A DNA stretch of 64,000 nucleotides from Bacillus sp. 123MFChir2 (GTDB taxonomy: Bacteria; Bacillota; Bacilli; Bacillales; Bacillaceae_G): NCBI RefSeq assembly GCF_000383235.1, contig NZ_KB910927.1, positions 62,001-126,000 on the forward strand. The letters run 5' to 3'. How positions within the stretch are numbered: the stretch's first letter is position 1; each line of letters starts with the position of its first letter. The notes under the pieces were generated by a model, which had not been told where the DNA came from, did no database searches, and saw nothing but the letters and a program-made list of their open reading frames with translations. Position numbers and translations under genes: made by a program. Below are positions 60,428 through 64,000 of this stretch, one piece after another.

Positions 60428-61738
60428 TCAATAAAACCTTTCTAGGTAATCAATAAAATTATTTAATTCATAATGGCGTATCTTTTGCTTACCAGTCTCT
60501 TTAAAAGCTTCTATTACTCGAATAACCTCTTCAATATTAGGTGAATTTTCAATTACAATTGGTTCATCTGGATACCCTAAACCTATGTCTTCTTGTTGGC
60601 TTAAAGAATTCATTGCCCCTATTGAATTTACAACAATCACCATATGTCGTTTTTCTAAATGAAGCCACTCTATCATTTCTTCCCACTTTGGCTTTGAGTA
60701 AGCAAATAAATAATCCCATCCTTCATACGGTAGTTTTGCATATTCTTTCATCCATTGGATGACATCATTTGAACGAAAATATTTCAAATGATTATTTGCT
60801 TCCACTCCATCCAAATTTTCTGTTTGCACATATTCCAAAACAAGAGAAAAACCAATATGGTACGGCAAACACTTTGCGCTTAAATATGAGCGCATTTCAG
60901 GGAAAATATTTGTATGCTTCTCCCATAAAGATTGAACCCACTCTTGGCAGTCTTCTTTCATGACTTCCCCGATTATGAAACATAATAACCTTTGATCCTT
61001 AAAAAGATTGGTTTTAAATACTCTTTGCAAAAGAAATTCCAACAGCACTTTTTTATCCCATGCACATAACAATTGTAATTCTTGATTTCGTAGTTCACAG
61101 GTATGAAGAACATAAGAAATAACTTCCTCTAGCTTGTCACTGTCTCGAAGATATTGCATTACTTGAATTTCTTCAAAATACTTTTGCCATCTAATACCCA
61201 ACTCACTTGATGATTGTATTCCTTCTTTTCCTATCAATTCTTCTATTTGCGTATAATCAGCTCCAATCAAAGCAAGCCTTGTATTTTCTTCTATAAACTC
61301 TTTAAAGTTTTTTGCTAATAAAATTTCTTTTGATTCATCCTCATACCAATATGTAACGGACTCATTTCCCTCCATATTAATCGCTATATAATCACCGACA
61401 GAATTATAATAAACAATTAATTGCTTTGGTGCCCCATAATTATCTATTTTTACTTCACAATCATCCAGATTCCATGCCATTTCACCTAAATATATATTTT
61501 CAAACCCTTTTGTGGGCACTATATTATCTGGAAGCACCCATCCTACTTCTACTCGTTTTGAAAAATTTTTAAATACATCTTTTAGAGATTCTGGAAAGAT
61601 TGCCCCTAACTCACTTTCTTTCGCCCTAACCTCTTCTTCCGTTGCAATAGGTTCAAATTCCAAATAAGTTTCTCCTTGAATACTTTTAACTTTATTTATA
61701 ATTCCCCTCCATTGCTCCAATACCTCATTATATTGCAT
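60428..61738 (-). CDS. SMI1/KNR4 family protein with C-terminal extension (paralogue 2)
   Basis: 436 residues. The N-terminal SMI1/KNR4 domain (about 1-165: ATEEEVRAKESELGAIFPES, LKDVFKNFSKRVEVGWVLPD, LLAKNFKEFIEENTRLALIG) is followed by about 270 residues of helical sequence absent from paralogue 1. That extension could be a second binding module. AAAGGAAGCTGAGA lies before the ATG. It follows a deleted Rhs tip of the same toxin family as in the other module. Confidence 0.8.
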   Translation of the reverse strand: MQYNEVLEQWRGIINKVKSIQGETYLEFEPIATEEEVRAKESELGAIFPESLKDVFKNFSKRVEVGWVLPDNIVPTKGFENIYLGEMAWNLDDCEVKIDNYGAPKQLIVYYNSVGDYIAINMEGNESVTYWYEDESKEILLAKNFKEFIEENTRLALIGADYTQIEELIGKEGIQSSSELGIRWQKYFEEIQVMQYLRDSDKLEEVISYVLHTCELRNQELQLLCAWDKKVLLEFLLQRVFKTNLFKDQRLLCFIIGEVMKEDCQEWVQSLWEKHTNIFPEMRSYLSAKCLPYHIGFSLVLEYVQTENLDGVEANNHLKYFRSNDVIQWMKEYAKLPYEGWDYLFAYSKPKWEEMIEWLHLEKRHMVIVVNSIGAMNSLSQQEDIGLGYPDEPIVIENSPNIEEVIRVIEAFKETGKQKIRHYELNNFIDYLERFY

Positions 61739-61781
61739 TCTCTCAGCTTCCTTTCTTTCACTAATAAATTTTTTTCATAAA

Positions 61782-61817
61782 AACTGACTGTATTATCTCA
61801 TAATAATACAGTCAGTT
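61782..61817 (-). terminator. Terminator after the deleted Rhs tip
   Basis: 14-16 bp stem AACTGACTGTATTAT / ATAATACAGTCAGTT, with T-rich sequence after it on the minus strand. Confidence 0.8.
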
Positions 61818-61825
61818 AAAATTAC

Positions 61826-62168
61826 TTATCTTCTATCACCGGGTATTCTTGTTTTAGTTCTTCCCTTTACTCCAATTCCAGAAAAGTATCTATCCGATCT
61901 TGCTATCATCTTTCTAGTAGCCTTTTCTGATACACCAGATCTTCTTAACGCTTTATAAGCAATTCTTCGCTCTGCGGCAATGCCTTTTGCGTCACTCTTT
62001 AAAACATTGCCCCATGCATCATATTCATAGTTTGCTACCACTTGTCCATTTTCGTCTGTCATCGCGATGACGTCACCGCGTGGGTTGTAGTGGTAGTATA
62101 CCGTTTGGCCTTGGGATTTCATCGCAAGACGGATACCGTCTATTGAATATACATATTGGCGAAAGTCG
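61826..62168 (-). pseudogene. Rhs core fused by deletion to a toxin tail
   Basis: The core FRQYVYSIDGIRLAMKSQGQ ... NVLKSDAKGIAAE jumps directly to RRIAYKALRRSGVSEKATRK and ends RTKTRIPGDRR. In all other copies GIAAE is followed by NPFGYAGYMYDKEIG. The join lies at a short shared GCAGAG/GAG stretch, so the rest of the core and most of the toxin were deleted in frame. 5' end also missing. Confidence 0.83.
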
Positions 62169-62176
62169 ATATAATA

Positions 62177-62206
62177 AAGGAGTGCCTCAAATAATCGACA
62201 CTCCCT
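62177..62206 (-). terminator. Terminator after the Rhs immunity-type gene
   Basis: Stem GGAGTG / CACTCC with flanking partial pairing, directly after the small membrane gene. Confidence 0.6.
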
Positions 62207-62227
62207 TCACTCACAATAATAGTTATT

Positions 62228-62479
62228 TTAAATCGGTATATCCAATACAATTAGTAGAATTAATACGATTCCTCCTAAGAGGGCTGGAATACCAATCACA
62301 AGAGAAAAGAATAGTCCAGAAAGAGGGTTCATTATACACATATCAATAATAAAGTACAAACCTACTTTCCATTTGTCCGCTATTGTTTTTTCTTGTTTGA
62401 CTTCCTGTATAGCCCAATATATTGGGATAGCAGTAAAAAAAATCCCTACTGTCAGTAATCCTAATATTAGTGCGTACAT
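62228..62479 (-). CDS. Small membrane protein, probable immunity to the main Rhs toxin
   Basis: 83 residues from the ATG at 62479 (TTTGGAGTGAAGTGC upstream). Three hydrophobic stretches (about 2-24, 42-58 and 60-81) separated by a short basic loop. It lies 40 bp after the stop of the only Rhs gene here that appears functional and is the first gene downstream, the position of cognate immunity genes. The membrane location agrees with a toxin tip that itself looks membrane-active. Confidence 0.72.
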   Translation of the reverse strand: MYALILGLLTVGIFFTAIPIYWAIQEVKQEKTIADKWKVGLYFIIDMCIMNPLSGLFFSLVIGIPALLGGIVLILLIVLDIPI

Positions 62480-62519
62480 GCACTTCACTCCAAACTATAG
62501 CAAAAATTTTAATAAACTC

Positions 62520-64000
62520 CTATTTCCTTTTTTTTCTCCAATTTTTGTACTTCTTTTTCCCCCAGACGTATGTTTTTCCTACTAAATGTTTGCCATATGC
62601 ACCAATAGCACCACGGGTTGACCCTAAATGGTATCCTATAACTGCACCTCCAGCAGCTCCTACTCTTGGAGATGTTTTATTAGGTCCTAATCCACCAAAT
62701 CCCCTTCCTACTCTAATATGCTTACTAAAATATGACCATCCTGATCCAGCTAAGGCTCCATAGAAAGCTCCATAAGAAGCTCCTTTAAGTGCACTTCTAT
62801 ATACCTCCTTACGTACAAAGCTATATTTACTCCATTGAGTTAGTTGTCTGTCAACTTTTCTAACATATTTAGTTACATAACTTTTAAACTTAGGATACCT
62901 CCCATCCGAATCCACCATCATCACCGGATTATTATTCGCATACGTATACCCATTCTGCGTCAACGGATCATCCTCATCACCCGGATCTGGATCCACAGAC
63001 AAGAACACGCCATGAGTTGGATTGTAATATCTAGCAATTAAATAATACATCCCAATCTCTTTATCATACATGTATCCCGCATATCCAAATGGATTCTCTG
63101 CTGCGATGCCTTTTGCGTCACTCTTTAGGACATTGCCCCATGCATCGTATTCATAGCTTGCTACGACTTGTCCGTTTTCATCTGTCATCGCAATGACGTC
63201 ACCGCGTGGGTTGTAGTGGTAGTATACCGTTTGGCCTTGGGATTTCATCGCAAGGCGGATGCCGTCTACTGAATAGACATATTGACGAAGGACATTTCCA
63301 CTTCCGTCTGTTTCATATAGTGGATTGATGCTGTCGCCGTCGTAGTGATAACGTGTTGTTTTTCCATCTACTGTTTTTTCAATGCGGCGTCTGTCATCAT
63401 CGTATTTATATGTCGCAAATGGTGTGCTTTCGCCTTGTTTTGTGATAGCAGTAAGCTGGTCTGCTTCGTTCCATGTGTATTTGTATTTTTCATCGGATGT
63501 ACGGTTTCCGTTGGCGTCATACGTTAGAGATTCGCTGCCAAATTTCGTTAGCTGGTTGCCTTCGTTAAATACGGCTGCTGTCGATACAGCTGATTTTCCT
63601 GCTTCTGTTACTTTTACGTTGGTGCGGTTACCAAAGCCGTCGTAGCTATATTCTTTACTTGTACCATTTGGCAATGTTTCTTTTGTTAGTTGGTTGATAG
63701 AATCATAGGCGTATGTTGTTTTTTCTGTTTTGTCACCGTTTTTACGTTCGATTGCGGTACGGTTGCTTGTTGCGTCATACGTATACGATTCTTCTAAAAT
63801 GCGCTGTGAATCTTTTGTACCAATTTGTAAGTTCGTTAGTTTCTTTGTATGGTCATACGTAAATTGGGCCGCTGCATCATTACCAGCTTGATAACGAACG
63901 ACGTTTCCAAATTCGTCGTAATCAAAATAAAATGTTTTTCCGCTATCGGTTACTTTCGTATTTTGATTTAAGGCGTTATATTCATAGTTTGTTGTGTTGT
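62520..64000 (-). CDS. Rhs/WapA-family polymorphic toxin (N-terminal part outside the window)
   Basis: Cell-surface or secreted contact-dependent toxin of the YD-repeat family. The visible 493 residues comprise many YD repeats (TYAYDSINQL, YSYDGFGNRT, LTYDANGNRT, YKYTWNEADQ), the conserved core end DKEIGMYYLIARYYNPTHGV and the junction DPLTQNGYTYANNNPVMMVD, and a variable 120-residue tip. The tip is rich in Gly/Ala small-residue patterns (GASYGAFYGALAGSGWSYF; GAAGGAVIGYHLGSTRGAIG) and strongly basic at its end (KKKYKNWRKKRK). That pattern suggests membrane insertion rather than a nuclease, but this is inference. The frame is open to the window edge. Confidence 0.9.
   Translation of the reverse strand, partial: NTTNYEYNALNQNTKVTDSGKTFYFDYDEFGNVVRYQAGNDAAAQFTYDHTKKLTNLQIGTKDSQRILEESYTYDATSNRTAIERKNGDKTEKTTYAYDSINQLTKETLPNGTSKEYSYDGFGNRTNVKVTEAGKSAVSTAAVFNEGNQLTKFGSESLTYDANGNRTSDEKYKYTWNEADQLTAITKQGESTPFATYKYDDDRRRIEKTVDGKTTRYHYDGDSINPLYETDGSGNVLRQYVYSVDGIRLAMKSQGQTVYYHYNPRGDVIAMTDENGQVVASYEYDAWGNVLKSDAKGIAAENPFGYAGYMYDKEIGMYYLIARYYNPTHGVFLSVDPDPGDEDDPLTQNGYTYANNNPVMMVDSDGRYPKFKSYVTKYVRKVDRQLTQWSKYSFVRKEVYRSALKGASYGAFYGALAGSGWSYFSKHIRVGRGFGGLGPNKTSPRVGAAGGAVIGYHLGSTRGAIGAYGKHLVGKTYVWGKKKYKNWRKKRK

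Noticed and set aside
1-64000. CRISPR arrays, tRNA or rRNA genes, complete prophage or insertion sequence
   Set aside because: No regularly spaced direct repeats, cloverleaf-like genes, or transposase/phage structural genes were found.

Overview
This window comes from a chromosome of the Bacillus cereus group; I cannot resolve the species. The evidence is low-GC Firmicute coding, strong AGGAGG-type ribosome sites, gene order like the Bacillus subtilis hemEHY/yhg/yhf/comK/yhj/addB segment, about a dozen copies of the bcr1 dispersed repeat, and a PlcR-type box in front of a secreted neutral protease. Most genes lie on the minus strand, so gene order reads right to left.

Layout. 1-10 kb: addB (3' part cut off by the window), signal peptidase I, a TVP38/TMEM64 protein, a cold-shock protein, a secreted amidase, comK, and the glyoxylate-shunt operon aceB-aceA. 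10-18 kb: a decayed HAD phosphatase, sigI-rsgI with a secreted repeat protein upstream that carries a SigI-like promoter, a GerPF-like spore protein, an M48 protease and a Sco copper chaperone. 18-31 kb: accessory enzymes and regulators around the conserved lcfB-lplJ-yhfI/yhfH group, a LacI regulator, a chemoreceptor, a possible 22-residue amphipathic peptide gene, and a sugar-kinase relic. 31-46 kb: a MerR/carboxymuconolactone-decarboxylase pair, the yhgE-yhgD pair with three matching operators, a secreted nuclease, the haem genes hemE-hemH-hemY (coproporphyrin-dependent branch) and pbpF. 46-50 kb: a DUF2199/HEAT pair, the neutral protease, and a short XRE protein beside a small membrane protein.

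50-64 kb is the most unusual part: the 3' side of an Rhs/WapA polymorphic-toxin locus. One Rhs protein enters from the right edge. Its C-terminal tip is glycine-rich and cationic, and a small membrane protein (likely immunity) follows. Downstream lie broken Rhs cores or bare toxin tails alternating with mostly intact candidate immunity genes: SMI1/KNR4, YxiJ-like, small membrane proteins, LRR and DUF4261 proteins. Two modules occur twice: (a) toxin tail, SMI1/KNR4, DUF4261, and (b) toxin tail plus small three-helix membrane protein. The pattern suggests repeated replacement of the toxin tip by recombination in the conserved Rhs core, with toxins decaying while immunity genes are kept.

A second class of structure is the scatter of bcr1 elements. 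One sits inside another at 15.0-15.3 kb, and one has clean TTTAT flanking repeats at 49.05-49.25 kb. No rRNA, tRNA, CRISPR array or complete insertion sequence was seen.
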